A stretch of DNA of 64,000 nucleotides from Flavobacterium panici (lineage in GTDB: Bacteria > Bacteroidota > Bacteroidia > Flavobacteriales > Flavobacteriaceae). The first letter of the stretch is position 1. The number at the start of each line of letters is the position of its first letter. The stretch lies in the NCBI RefSeq assembly GCF_903819335.1, contig NZ_CAIJDE010000029.1:163219-227218 (forward strand), given 5' to 3'. The notes beneath the pieces are model-generated. The model was not told the origin of the DNA and made no database searches. It worked only from the letters and a program-made list of their open reading frames with translations. Below are positions 17,191-26,255 of the stretch, piece by piece. The translations under genes were made by a program, and so were the position numbers.

Positions 17191-17285
17191 AACTAATGAA
17201 ATCTTACTTTTTGTTAATGAAAATTTAATGCAGGAAAAAAATTGCCACGAAGGCGCAAAGGCGCAAAGTTTTATTTCTCAAAACA

Positions 17286-17314
17286 AAAAAAATGTTCCAT
17301 AGGAACATTTTTTT
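17286..17314. terminator. Hairpin terminator downstream of the lipocalin-like gene
   Basis: AAATGTTCC pairs with GGAACATTT around a three-base loop, flanked by A and T runs on both sides. It lies between the tlpA-like promoter and the stop of the minus-strand gene at 17355, and could serve that gene. Confidence 0.7.
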
Positions 17315-17354
17315 GATAGATTTTTTTTATATCGATCCGTACGAACGTTTGGAA

Positions 17355-17753
17355 TTACATTCCGCTTTTAATATTTACATTATTGACAAAACGAAGGGGC
17401 TGCATTGTATCCATTTTAATTAAGGATAAAATCCCATTTTTATTCTCATTTATGGCAATTATTTTAAAACAAAATTCATTTCCGTCTTTATCCATTAAAG
17501 TTATAAATTCGGTATTATCATCTGAATTATTCTGACAGCTATGTGAAATAGTATAGCGAAACATAACCTTGAAAGTATCCTTATCATAATTATACAATTT
17601 TCCATCTGAACCAAATATCCATTTTGCATTTCGGTTCGCATCATTATACCAAGTTCCAATAATTTTTTTTGATGAAGGTTCAACAGTCTGGTTCTGTGCA
17701 AAGACTGCAGAGATTTGCAATAAAAACAGTAAAATTAAAAATAGCTTTTTCAT
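17355..17753 (-). CDS. Exported lipocalin-like hypothetical protein
   Basis: This is a small protein of 132 residues with a signal peptide (MKKLFLILLFLLQISAVFAQ). The body has an early IIGTWYND and alternating beta strands, the pattern of lipocalin-like DUF domains that begin with a G-x-W motif. Two cysteines (SHSCQNN, EFCFK) could pair. I do not recognise a specific family. It is monocistronic, with a hairpin terminator after it. Confidence 0.6.
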   Translation of the reverse strand: MKKLFLILLFLLQISAVFAQNQTVEPSSKKIIGTWYNDANRNAKWIFGSDGKLYNYDKDTFKVMFRYTISHSCQNNSDDNTEFITLMDKDGNEFCFKIIAINENKNGILSLIKMDTMQPLRFVNNVNIKSGM

Positions 17754-17965
17754 ATTCTTTTATTCTTTATTATATAATCCAAGTAAATTTAGGATTGTCT
17801 ATAACATTGCATTTCCTGCAAAAAGTTTTAATGTGTTATGATAGGTCAAATTTAATGAAATAAAAAAGCTGGAGAAAATATTTTCTAGATCATTAAATCA
17901 TAACCAACTGTTAATTATGCAACTATAATTTATTTTCCTGTAAAACATTCCGTCTACACGCTTGC

Positions 17966-17973
17966 TAACTTTG
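17966..17973 (+). promoter_or_regulatory. -7 element before the small acidic gene
   Basis: TAACTTTG matches TAnnTTTG and gives a leader of roughly 25 bases before the ATG at 18002. No clear -33 TTG was found. The rest of the 248 bases upstream shows nothing I can name. Confidence 0.5.
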
Positions 17974-18001
17974 TAAAATACAACTTTAAAAACGTAAAGC
18001 C

Positions 18002-18490
18002 ATGGAAAAGCAAAACAACTATGACTACGGTCATACGGATCCGGATTTTATAGATCAAAATACGCTTGTAGATGGGACGTATTCTAATGAAGATCAATAC
18101 AAACAGGATTTAAAGAAAGAAAATAATTGGGAATTTGGCGAAATCGATCCTGATGTTATAGAGCAAAATACACTGATAGATAATGACAATTATGCAAGAG
18201 ATGAAGATCCTTATCAATATCAGGAAGAGTTTATCGAAGATTTGAAACATCCTGAACAGGATTTCGAAAAAAACTCTAATGTTAGATCAGAAAATATTCC
18301 AAACGAGGAAAGAATCATAAATGAAGATGATGCCATTACCAATGACGGTGAAGAAAATGATTTTGATGATGAGTATGATCCGGATTTAGATTCTGATGAT
18401 GATTTAGAAAAAGACGGCGATCTTGATAATGACGAAGAGTTAGACGATTTTGACGCTGAACATTATCCGGAAAATCACCCGAGAGAATAA
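18002..18490 (+). CDS. Highly acidic hypothetical protein with an internal repeat
   Basis: This 162-residue cytoplasmic protein is dominated by Asp and Glu, above all in the last 60 residues, and has no signal peptide or membrane segment. The N-terminal half repeats itself: residues 5-27 (DYGHTDPDFIDQNTLVDG) and 42-62 (EFGEIDPDVIEQNTLIDN). The rest is likely disordered. I do not recognise the family. It is the first of three small genes on the same strand, 28 bases before a membrane protein. Confidence 0.6.
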   Translation: MEKQNNYDYGHTDPDFIDQNTLVDGTYSNEDQYKQDLKKENNWEFGEIDPDVIEQNTLIDNDNYARDEDPYQYQEEFIEDLKHPEQDFEKNSNVRSENIPNEERIINEDDAITNDGEENDFDDEYDPDLDSDDDLEKDGDLDNDEELDDFDAEHYPENHPRE

Positions 18491-18518
18491 GAAAAACTAG
18501 TTAAAGCATTATCAGTTT

Positions 18519-18920
18519 ATGACTATAGCAACTCAAATTTTCTGGCTGTTTATACTGGCTGTTCCCATAGCCTGTATAAGCTGGACTATAACTCACGAAG
18601 AGATTTTTAGAGAACCTCATGAATGGTGTGTAAAACGGTCTCAAAATGAGAAGTTTTTACTCACTAGAAAGTTCTTTTATCTTTTTACCTGCGAATATTG
18701 CTTTAGTCATTACGTTACAATTGGTTTTTTATTTTTGACAGATTATAAACTTTTGTTAAACGACTGGCGCGGTTATATTTTGGCCGGGTTTTCGCTGGTG
18801 TTTATAGCAAACATTTATATGAGTCTTTTTGCTCTTCTGCGACAAGCTATAAAAAAAGAAAAAGTGGAAATTGAAAAAATTGAGACTGAAACTGATAAAG
18901 AAAAGAATATTAACAAATAG
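18519..18920 (+). CDS. Small membrane protein of unknown function
   Basis: This 133-residue protein has about three transmembrane helices (residues 5-23, 58-74 and 86-108) and a charged Lys/Glu-rich tail. Between the helices lies CEYCFSHYV, a CxxC near the membrane, and an early HEEIFREPHEWC. Proteins of the DUF1360 type have a similar CxxC-plus-membrane layout, but I am not sure of the match. It sits between an acidic protein gene and a single-helix protein gene and may be co-transcribed with them. Confidence 0.55.
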   Translation: MTIATQIFWLFILAVPIACISWTITHEEIFREPHEWCVKRSQNEKFLLTRKFFYLFTCEYCFSHYVTIGFLFLTDYKLLLNDWRGYILAGFSLVFIANIYMSLFALLRQAIKKEKVEIEKIETETDKEKNINK

Positions 18921-18949
18921 AAATACGTATAATTAAATAAATAAAAATC

Positions 18950-19171
18950 ATGGAAAATTTACAATTCATTGACCCATTATTGCACGGAATAAAACCTATC
19001 GAAAATAATACTGCTAATCTTTCTGTAAAACAGCTGGCTATTGCCGGATTTGGTTCTATTTTAGTTGGAGCTGTTTTAAAGAAAACCGGACATAATAAAG
19101 CTGCCGCAATTGTAGGAAGTCTTGCACTGCCTTTATTGTCTGCAGCAGTTTATAAAAAAGTAGCAAAGTAA
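18950..19171 (+). CDS. Small glycine-rich membrane protein of unknown function
   Basis: This is a 73-residue protein with a hydrophobic, glycine- and alanine-rich C-terminal half (GFGSILVGAVLKKTG, then AAIVGSLALPLLSAAVY). It probably forms one or two short membrane helices of glycine-zipper style. It has no recognisable family. It is the last of three small genes and is followed at once by a strong terminator. Confidence 0.5.
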   Translation: MENLQFIDPLLHGIKPIENNTANLSVKQLAIAGFGSILVGAVLKKTGHNKAAAIVGSLALPLLSAAVYKKVAK

Positions 19172-19196
19172 TAAAAGAAAAACGTTTGCTAATTGC

Positions 19197-19236
19197 GAAA
19201 ATGCCCGTTAAGATTTTAAACCTAACGGGCATTTTC
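19197..19236. terminator. Terminator after the three-gene small-protein cluster
   Basis: A perfect 14-bp stem (GAAAATGCCCGTTA / TAACGGGCATTTTC) surrounds a 12-base loop. The A and T runs at its feet let it act in both directions, so it can also help to end the minus-strand STAS gene at 19311. Confidence 0.85.
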
Positions 19237-19310
19237 TATTAATGTCATGTTTGTTTTTATTTGCTGATGATCAATTATCTAATTGTCGCATTCTCTAATT
19301 AGCTAATTTA

Positions 19311-19691
19311 TTAATTAGCCGGCAAATTTATATTTCCTTCAACCCAGTTTAAGGCTTTGTTGAAAGCTTCTTTTTTAAATCCGTGGAATTCTCCGGGAAC
19401 TACATAACTGAACCCGTTTGTAAAAGAGATAATATCTTCAGAATCTGTTACGATGGCTGCCCTATTCCATTTCCCTAAATGTTTTAATCCTAAAAGTGCA
19501 TCCTGAAGCCACGCACCGGCTGTGAAATTTTTAATATCAGTGTCGAGTACCAATAAAAAATTGATTTCATTAGTTTGCTTTACTAAATGTTCTACTGCGG
19601 GAACCACAGCGGTTAAAAAATCTTCTTTTGTTACTTCTGCCAATGCTCTAAAGGCAACAATGTTATCGGTAGTGTCAATTTGATGTATCAT
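19311..19691 (-). CDS. SpoIIAA-like (STAS/SEC14-type) protein
   Basis: This 126-residue cytoplasmic protein has the layout of SpoIIAA-like proteins: NIVAFRALAEVTKEDF at the start, a central FLLVLDTDIKNFTAGAW, then KWNRAAIVTDSEDI and a C-terminal helical part. The fold binds small lipids or nucleotides in some relatives. The role of these stand-alone bacterial copies is not known. It is monocistronic. The 427 bases upstream contain a nested palindromic element rather than a gene. Confidence 0.8.
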   Translation of the reverse strand: MIHQIDTTDNIVAFRALAEVTKEDFLTAVVPAVEHLVKQTNEINFLLVLDTDIKNFTAGAWLQDALLGLKHLGKWNRAAIVTDSEDIISFTNGFSYVVPGEFHGFKKEAFNKALNWVEGNINLPAN

Positions 19692-19834
19692 GATTTTTTA
19701 CACTTTTTGAGTTATTTAAATAGTTGTTTTATTCTTTGATATGCACTATCAAATGCTACTCAAATTTACTTATTTTCAAACAGTTAAATCTTACATTTTT
19801 CTTAATTGTTTATTATATTTTTTTCAGTTTCTGA

Positions 19835-20035
19835 GATTCTAAGATGCTAAGGTTCTAAGTTTTTTTCTGTAGAGACGCACAGCAGTGCGTCTAACGTCCA
19901 ATATTCCATTCCAATAAAACGTGTGTTGTTCTCACGCGATGTTAGACGCACTGCTGTGCGTCTCTACGGAAAATCTTTGTCAATTTAATATAACCTGTTG
20001 CAATAAAAACCTTTGAACCTTTGCATCTCTGAACC
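19835..20035. repeat. Nested palindromic element
   Basis: Inner arms at 19869-19895 and 19941-19967 are perfect 27-bp inverted repeats around a 45-base spacer; each arm itself holds the near-palindrome GACGCACAGCAGTGCGTC. Around them lies a second pair, 19835-19859 and 20011-20035, imperfect over 25 bases and containing AGATGC and AAGGTTC. There is no coding potential. Confidence 0.85.
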
Positions 20036-20051
20036 TATGTTCCTTAAAAAG

Positions 20052-20086
20052 AAAAAACCTGCTTCTTTCGAAGACAGGCTTTTTTC
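20052..20086 (-). terminator. Terminator after the susD-like gene
   Basis: On the minus strand GCCTGTCTTC pairs with GAAGCAGG with a small bulge and is followed by TTTTTTC. It lies about 35 bases after the susD-like stop. Confidence 0.8.
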
Positions 20087-20118
20087 AAAAAAAATAAAAA
20101 ATAAACTAACACAAACTC

Positions 20119-21888
20119 TTAATTGTATCCTTGGTTTTGTTTAAACAGTTTTTGGTCGATAACTGTTTGTGGAATTGGAAAATATCTTCTGAATGGCTGA
20201 GTAGCAGCTTTTGCTGTTCCGGCTAAGTCAAATTTTCCAAAACGGATGCTCTCTGGTCTTCTTTGTAATTCCCAGTATAATTCGAAACCTAATTCTTTAT
20301 ATAATTGCGCCCCATCTAATGAAGTAAGCGCTTTTCCCGGAGCATTTGCAAATAATGATTCTCTTTTTCTGCTTGTACGCAATTTGTTTAAATCATCCAT
20401 TGCTGGCCCTGTGCTTCCTTTTCTGTAAAGTGCTTCAGCTCTCATAGCGTACATTCCACCTAAACGGAATAAAGGAATATCAACATTACTGTTTCCGTTT
20501 CCTCCTTCCGGATCAAACTCATATTTAAATACACGAGCACCCTGATTAATTTCATTTTGAGCAAAAACAGATTTAGTAGGATCTGCAAACGTTAATGATG
20601 GTGTAAAATCCATTCTCGTAGTAGTACTTTTTTCCATAACTAATGGAGAAACTTTAATACGGTTACCAATCATTTGAAAAGATGCAGAAGTCAATAATAC
20701 AGGTCCATATTGTGGTCCGGCCTGAATACCTCTGTTAAAGTGGAACCACGGAGTAGCAGGACTACTTTTAGGAACAATATCTGTTGCAGGCACACTTACA
20801 TCTGTACCATCATTCATAAACCATGTTCCATCAGCATATTGATAATGCTGCTCAAATCTTGGATCATCATGGTTTCCGTCCCAGCTTGCATAAAATTCAG
20901 GAGTTGTACAGGCAGCATTTGTACCTCTGTTTAAAGCAGATGTTCTCTGGTTACGCTCCATACATACATAAGCAAAACTGTTAGATCCGTTACGGATATA
21001 ATCTATCTTTTGAGAGATTGCAAAAATAAGCTCTTTACCATTATCGTTATCTCTTGCAAAGTTTTTGAAAAAGTCGCTTTCTAAACTAAATTTTCCTGAA
21101 TCAATCAATAATGAAGTGTAATAAATTACACGGTCCATATCAGTACCTGTACCTGATACTGCTGGTTCATTAAAATTGAAATTTGAAGAAGCATTGTAAC
21201 GATCTTTGAATGTCGCACGATTTAAATACATTGTTGCTAAAAAAGCATAACCAGCTTGTTTTGTAAATCTTCCGTGGTACGTTCTTTGAGTTCCAATATC
21301 AGCCAAATCTGGTAATATAGCTTCAACATCTTTGATCAATTGGTCAATTTGAGTATCTGCTTTTAAAATTTGTATCGGTGCATCTACATTCAACGGATCT
21401 CTATATGGAGCTTGTCCGTAAAGATCTAATGTAGTATAAGTATAGTATGCTAAAAGAGCTTTTGCTTCTGCTAAAAATAATTTCTTTTCAGGAAAATTGT
21501 TTTCTTCAGATGATTTAATTGCCGTTAAAGAACGTGTAATTCCGTTTGTCAATAAATCCCAGTTACCTACAATAATAGCATTACTTGAAGTCCATGTAAA
21601 TTCATGCATATCTCTCCATTTTCCACCATCTCCCCAGTCACTTCCACGAGTTGGTAAAATAGCCTCATCTGTAGTATATTCCTGCATTGCAAAAACAGCT
21701 CCGTGATCTGTAAAAGTTCCGTCTCCAAGTCTGTCATATGCAGCAGCAAGCGAACCTGCAGGGTCTGTAGCATCTGTTCCTAATTTTTCATCTAATACAG
21801 CTTCATTAAGATCTGTACAGCTGTTTAATAGAAAAATAAAAGAGAATATCGTTATAATTTTTATGCTAAAAGATGTCTTTGTTTTCAT
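20119..21888 (-). CDS. SusD/RagB family nutrient-binding outer-membrane lipoprotein
   Basis: This 589-residue lipoprotein (lipobox LLNSC, Cys24) has the SusD layout: helical TPR-like core, and the C-terminal SusD/RagB segment with LRTSRKRESLF and ELYWELQRRPESIRFGKFDL. Such proteins sit on the cell surface as a lid on the SusC channel and bind the incoming ligand. It starts six bases after the SusC stop. The ligand is not known. Neighbouring phospholipase and phosphoesterase genes hint at a phosphorus-containing compound, although most SusD proteins bind glycans. Confidence 0.95.
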   Translation of the reverse strand: MKTKTSFSIKIITIFSFIFLLNSCTDLNEAVLDEKLGTDATDPAGSLAAAYDRLGDGTFTDHGAVFAMQEYTTDEAILPTRGSDWGDGGKWRDMHEFTWTSSNAIIVGNWDLLTNGITRSLTAIKSSEENNFPEKKLFLAEAKALLAYYTYTTLDLYGQAPYRDPLNVDAPIQILKADTQIDQLIKDVEAILPDLADIGTQRTYHGRFTKQAGYAFLATMYLNRATFKDRYNASSNFNFNEPAVSGTGTDMDRVIYYTSLLIDSGKFSLESDFFKNFARDNDNGKELIFAISQKIDYIRNGSNSFAYVCMERNQRTSALNRGTNAACTTPEFYASWDGNHDDPRFEQHYQYADGTWFMNDGTDVSVPATDIVPKSSPATPWFHFNRGIQAGPQYGPVLLTSASFQMIGNRIKVSPLVMEKSTTTRMDFTPSLTFADPTKSVFAQNEINQGARVFKYEFDPEGGNGNSNVDIPLFRLGGMYAMRAEALYRKGSTGPAMDDLNKLRTSRKRESLFANAPGKALTSLDGAQLYKELGFELYWELQRRPESIRFGKFDLAGTAKAATQPFRRYFPIPQTVIDQKLFKQNQGYN

Positions 21889-21894
21889 GTTTTA

Positions 21895-24800
21895 TTATAG
21901 TTTTAAAGTTGCTCCAAAACTGAAGGTTCTCGAAGTTGGGTAAGCAGCGTAATCAATACCTATAGATTGATTTCCCCCGTTTGATTTTGGACTGTTGATT
22001 AACGGATCATATCCTGTATAGTTAGTAATTGTAATCAGGTTATTTCCTGTTACATAAAGTGTTAATCCGTTGATCCAGTTTTGACCTTTTAAATCAAAAT
22101 TGTAACCAATACGAGCTGCATTCAATCTAATAAAATCAGACTTTTCTAAGAAAAGTGTAGATAAAATTGGTGAGTTTGTTGGATTTGCACCAGACTCATA
22201 ATAACCTGTAGCAACGTTTCTGTCAGAAGCTAGGTTGTTAATATTTAATGCGTTCAATCCTGTATTATTCAACAAGTAACCTCCTGTCTGTCCAATGATT
22301 GAGAATGAAAAACTAAAGTTTTTGTATCTCATGTCACTATTAAATCCGTAGTAAAAAGTTGGTAAAGCTCCTTCAATAATAATTCTGTCGCTGTTATCAA
22401 TTTTACCGTCACCGTTTTGATCTTTAAAGATGTTTCCGCCTTTATCATCAAAACCAACATGTTGTAACAAATAAAATGAACCTGCTGCATAACCACTTTT
22501 GTAAATGTTAGCATTTACCCCAGATTGTCCAGGCCCTGAAATAGTTCCTGTTAAGATTTCTGAAACTGGTAAGTCCTCAATTTTATTGTTTAATGTTGCT
22601 CCGTTTGCATCAATATTCCAGCTAAAATCTTTAGTATCAACGATTTTTGAACCTAACATAATTTCAAAACCTTTGTTAACGATTTTCCCGTCAATATTTG
22701 TCCACACAGTTGTTGTTGGTTTCAAAGGACTTGAAGGAACGTTTAAGATCGCGTCTGTAGTTGTTTTGTTGAAATAATCAACAGTTCCGTACAATTTATC
22801 ATTCCATAAACTGAAATCTAAACCTACATTGTATTGTGTAACAACTTCCCATTTCAAATCAGGATTTGCAGTTCTTGTTACAGAAACTCCGTTAACCAAA
22901 TTCAAATCATCATATAAATAATATCCGTCTGGACCAGATAATGAATAACTTGCTTTAGTCAATTTGTTTTGAACTTCCTGGTTTCCTGTTTGTCCCCAGC
23001 TCGCTCTAAGTTTTAAGTTATTTATAGCAGTTGCATCTTCTAAGAAACTTTCTTTAGAAATATTCCATCCTAAAGCAAATGATGGGAAGTAACCGTATTT
23101 ATTGTTATCACCAAAACGTGTAGAACCGTCAGCTCTCATCGAAGCTGTAAAAAGATATTTGTCATTAAATGAATAATTTAATCTACCAAAATACGATTGT
23201 AATTCATTTTCCTGAGCATAACCTGTAGTTCCTGATTGAATTCCGGCAAATCCAGGGTTAATTGATGGTTTTATACCAACTCCCTGAGCAGCAATTCCGT
23301 CAATACTGAAACTTGTTCCTGATCTTTCAAATTTTTGATAAGAGAAACCACCTAAAGCTTCAATTTTATGTTTATCTAATGCAAGATTATAAGTCAAATA
23401 ATGCTCAACTAAAGAGTTTTTAGAATCTAAATTATTTTGAACATATTTTCCTTTTGGATTTAAATCCGTCACGTTTGGATAAATAGTAGTGTTTCTTTCG
23501 GCTGTAGAACGATCCAGACCAACATTTAATTTATATTCTAATCCGTCAATAATTCTCAAAGAAGCGTCAAAATTTCCTAAAACTCGCAGCGTACGCGTTT
23601 GATCCTCATAAATACTCAATAAATAAGCAGGATTATAATGCGCATTCATGTTAAAGTTTGTGTAGTTTCCGTTCTCATCAAAAACTGATCTTGTTGGGTT
23701 TGCCATTAAAGTATGCACAATAAGCTGACCGTTTGAACCACCATCATCACTTGTAGGAACACCATCATCTTTAGTTTCACTTGCAGTAAGATTCATTTTT
23801 ACTTTTAAACGTTTGTTGTCTAAAAATGATTCTGCAGCATTGATTCTACCCGAAAGACGTTTGAAATTACTGTTACGAATAACTCCTTCCTGATCCATTT
23901 GTGCAACAGATGCATAATAATTTCCTGATTCTGTTTGTTTTGCAAAAGACAACGCATTGTTTTTAGTAACTGCGCTTCTGTAAATTACATCTTGCCAGTC
24001 TGTGTTGCCGCCATGGTCAAATGCTTTATCTTTTATTGCACCTCTATATTGACTTGCGCTTAAAACGTCTAATTTGTTAGCAACAGTCGAAACTCCCATA
24101 TAAGAGTCAACAGTTAATGTTCCTTCTCCTTTTGAACCTTTTTTAGTTGTAACTAACACAACTCCGTTAGATCCTCTTGCACCGTAAATTGCTGCAGCCG
24201 AAGCATCTTTAAGAACTGTAATCGATTCGATATCACTTGTATTCAAAAAGTTTAATGGATTTTTTGCAGATGAATTACCAAATCCAACATTGCTTCCAGA
24301 AGGGCTCACATCATCATTAGTCAATGGCATTCCGTCTACAACAAATAAAGGTGTACTACCGCTTCTGATAGATCCAACTCCACGAATGGTAACATTTACT
24401 CCTGCTCCAGGCTCACCACTTGTGTTTACCACACGTACACCCGCAACTTTTCCTTGAATTAAATTATCTACAGAAACGTTAACTCCTTGTTTGAAATTTG
24501 CAGCTTCTAATTGTGTAACCGCTCCTGTAACATCTTTTTTAGATTGTTTTCCGTAACCTACCACTAAAACTTCGCTTAGTTCAGAAGTGTTTGGTTCTAA
24601 TTGAATAGTCATAAAACCTTTTTGAGCCGTAACTGTTTTAGTTTTATATCCTAAATAAGCAATTTCCAGCGTTTTTCCTTCTTCCACAGAAAGTTCAAAT
24701 TCTCCGTCAAAATTACTAACTGCTGCATTTTTTGTAGTAGCTTCTAAAATCGTTACACCTGGCATTGGAACATTGTTTTCGTCAACAATTTTTCCTTTTA

Positions 24801-25176
24801 CTTTGATTTTCTCAGCATCTACTGGTTTAGAAACTTTAACCGCAGCTGTTTTCTGAATTAAAACTAATTTTCCGTTGATGTTATAATTGAAATTAGCTTT
24901 TTTTGAAAGATCACTCAAAATTGATGTAACCGATTCTTTACTATAATCTACAACATACGATGTATTATCAGCGATTACAGCTTGCCCGTAACTGAATTTA
25001 TAGTCAGTCTTCTGACTTAATTTTGAAAAAATAGAAACAAGTGTAGCTTTTTCTATTTTATTTTCTATTTTTGATTTTTTTAAGGTAGTTTTACTAAAAC
25101 CACTCTGAATGGTTAGTAACGCTAGTACTAAAAAGATACAACTCTTTAGATTTAAATAAGAAGGTTTAAAATACAT
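21895..25176 (-). CDS. SusC/RagA TonB-linked outer-membrane transporter with STN domain
   Basis: This 1093-residue protein has a signal peptide, then an STN domain (about residues 40-110), a carboxypeptidase-D-like beta domain (about 125-200), the plug (RGVGSIRSGSTPLFVVDG, SITVLKDASAAAIYGARG) and a 22-strand barrel ending FGATLKL. The STN domain passes the signal of ligand binding to a FecR-type anti-sigma factor. This fits the fecR- and fecI-like genes directly upstream. It moves its ligand across the outer membrane using TonB energy, with the SusD protein downstream as lid. Confidence 0.97.
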   Translation of the reverse strand: MYFKPSYLNLKSCIFLVLALLTIQSGFSKTTLKKSKIENKIEKATLVSIFSKLSQKTDYKFSYGQAVIADNTSYVVDYSKESVTSILSDLSKKANFNYNINGKLVLIQKTAAVKVSKPVDAEKIKVKGKIVDENNVPMPGVTILEATTKNAAVSNFDGEFELSVEEGKTLEIAYLGYKTKTVTAQKGFMTIQLEPNTSELSEVLVVGYGKQSKKDVTGAVTQLEAANFKQGVNVSVDNLIQGKVAGVRVVNTSGEPGAGVNVTIRGVGSIRSGSTPLFVVDGMPLTNDDVSPSGSNVGFGNSSAKNPLNFLNTSDIESITVLKDASAAAIYGARGSNGVVLVTTKKGSKGEGTLTVDSYMGVSTVANKLDVLSASQYRGAIKDKAFDHGGNTDWQDVIYRSAVTKNNALSFAKQTESGNYYASVAQMDQEGVIRNSNFKRLSGRINAAESFLDNKRLKVKMNLTASETKDDGVPTSDDGGSNGQLIVHTLMANPTRSVFDENGNYTNFNMNAHYNPAYLLSIYEDQTRTLRVLGNFDASLRIIDGLEYKLNVGLDRSTAERNTTIYPNVTDLNPKGKYVQNNLDSKNSLVEHYLTYNLALDKHKIEALGGFSYQKFERSGTSFSIDGIAAQGVGIKPSINPGFAGIQSGTTGYAQENELQSYFGRLNYSFNDKYLFTASMRADGSTRFGDNNKYGYFPSFALGWNISKESFLEDATAINNLKLRASWGQTGNQEVQNKLTKASYSLSGPDGYYLYDDLNLVNGVSVTRTANPDLKWEVVTQYNVGLDFSLWNDKLYGTVDYFNKTTTDAILNVPSSPLKPTTTVWTNIDGKIVNKGFEIMLGSKIVDTKDFSWNIDANGATLNNKIEDLPVSEILTGTISGPGQSGVNANIYKSGYAAGSFYLLQHVGFDDKGGNIFKDQNGDGKIDNSDRIIIEGALPTFYYGFNSDMRYKNFSFSFSIIGQTGGYLLNNTGLNALNINNLASDRNVATGYYESGANPTNSPILSTLFLEKSDFIRLNAARIGYNFDLKGQNWINGLTLYVTGNNLITITNYTGYDPLINSPKSNGGNQSIGIDYAAYPTSRTFSFGATLKL

Positions 25177-25218
25177 GATTTAAGTTATTGGTTTTTTTAC
25201 GATACTTAATTATTAATG

Positions 25219-25239
25219 GCAGTTGTTCTCAGCAACTGC
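25219..25239. other. Hairpin between fecR-like and susC-like genes
   Basis: GCAGTTG and CAACTGC pair around a seven-base loop, within 72 bases of non-coding sequence. T runs follow only on the plus strand. It could be a partial stop or an RNA-stability element that sets the ratio of regulator to transporter transcript. Confidence 0.4.
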
Positions 25240-25248
25240 TTTTTGTTT

Positions 25249-26172
25249 TTAATCCACTTTTACTATTTCGCCATAAACTTTGAATTTTAGGTTTGTGATA
25301 TAATTTATTTGTTCTAAAACATTCTCTAATGCTGCGTCTTTTTTAATGAATACCGTTAACGGCGTTGCTAATACTTGTTCATTATCATATTGAAATGAAA
25401 CTCCGTATTTATATTGTAAAATGGTGATAACGTGTTTAAGTGTAGTTTGATCCAGAGTAACATCTGTATTGTACCAATTGACCAAAAATGATTTATCAGC
25501 CATTTGTTTGGTCAGTTTTTGTGATTCAAAAAGCGCTTCTTCATTTGGAACTAAATCAACGCTCTGCCCTTTTGAAGTAACATTTACTTTTCCTGTTACA
25601 ACAATGACTTCACATTTTGATTTTGACATTTGAATGTGAAATGAAGTTCCCACAACTCTCGTTTTAAGCTCGCCAGAAGTGATTATAAAAGGATGTTTTT
25701 TGTCTTTTGCAATTTCAAAAAATGCATTTCCTTTTAATAAAACGACTTTTCTTTCGTCTCCTTCGAATTTTTCAGGATACTGAAATGATGAGTTTGCTGC
25801 CAGATAAATTTTCGAGCCGTCACTTAATTTGATAGATTTGGGATCTGATGACGTTTTAAATGATAATTGTTTTTCTTTTGCAAAATCAGGCTTAAAGAAA
25901 AAACCTAAACCAGCAAGAAAAAGAATACTGGCAGCCGCCATATATTTTAGGTACGGATTGAATGTTTTCTTCTTCACCATTCGAAGTTGAATTCCGTCGT
26001 ATATATTTTTAGAAACTTCAACAGAATTTCCCATTGAAGATTCATCCCAATTTGAATTTTGGTATTCGCTTAAAGCAAAATTATTCAGCAGATTTTCTTC
26101 TGCCTCTGAAGTTTTATTTCGAGAACTTTTATCTATAAGATATTCTAAACTATGCTTGATTCTTTTTATCAT
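25249..26172 (-). CDS. FecR-type anti-sigma factor
   Basis: This 307-residue inner-membrane protein has an N-terminal cytoplasmic part that holds the sigma factor and one transmembrane helix (AAASILFLAGLGFFF, near residue 78). The periplasmic FecR domain contains LSDGSKIYLAANSSFQYPE and GNAFFEIAKDKKHPFII, and a DUF4974-type end follows (TLKHVITILQYKYGVSF). The family receives the signal from the STN domain of its SusC partner and releases the sigma factor. It lies between the sigma factor and SusC genes, the standard order. Confidence 0.95.
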   Translation of the reverse strand: MIKRIKHSLEYLIDKSSRNKTSEAEENLLNNFALSEYQNSNWDESSMGNSVEVSKNIYDGIQLRMVKKKTFNPYLKYMAAASILFLAGLGFFFKPDFAKEKQLSFKTSSDPKSIKLSDGSKIYLAANSSFQYPEKFEGDERKVVLLKGNAFFEIAKDKKHPFIITSGELKTRVVGTSFHIQMSKSKCEVIVVTGKVNVTSKGQSVDLVPNEEALFESQKLTKQMADKSFLVNWYNTDVTLDQTTLKHVITILQYKYGVSFQYDNEQVLATPLTVFIKKDAALENVLEQINYITNLKFKVYGEIVKVD

Positions 26173-26255
26173 AATACTTATTGTTACCTATAAGTACCGA
26201 AAGTTTAAAATCGTACTATCCCGAAATATTATGAAACCATTAACAGAAAGTTATC

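Noticed and set aside
19869..19967. Inverted repeats as the ends of an insertion sequence
   Set aside because: Only 45 bases lie between the arms, so there is no room for a transposase; it is better seen as a palindromic element.
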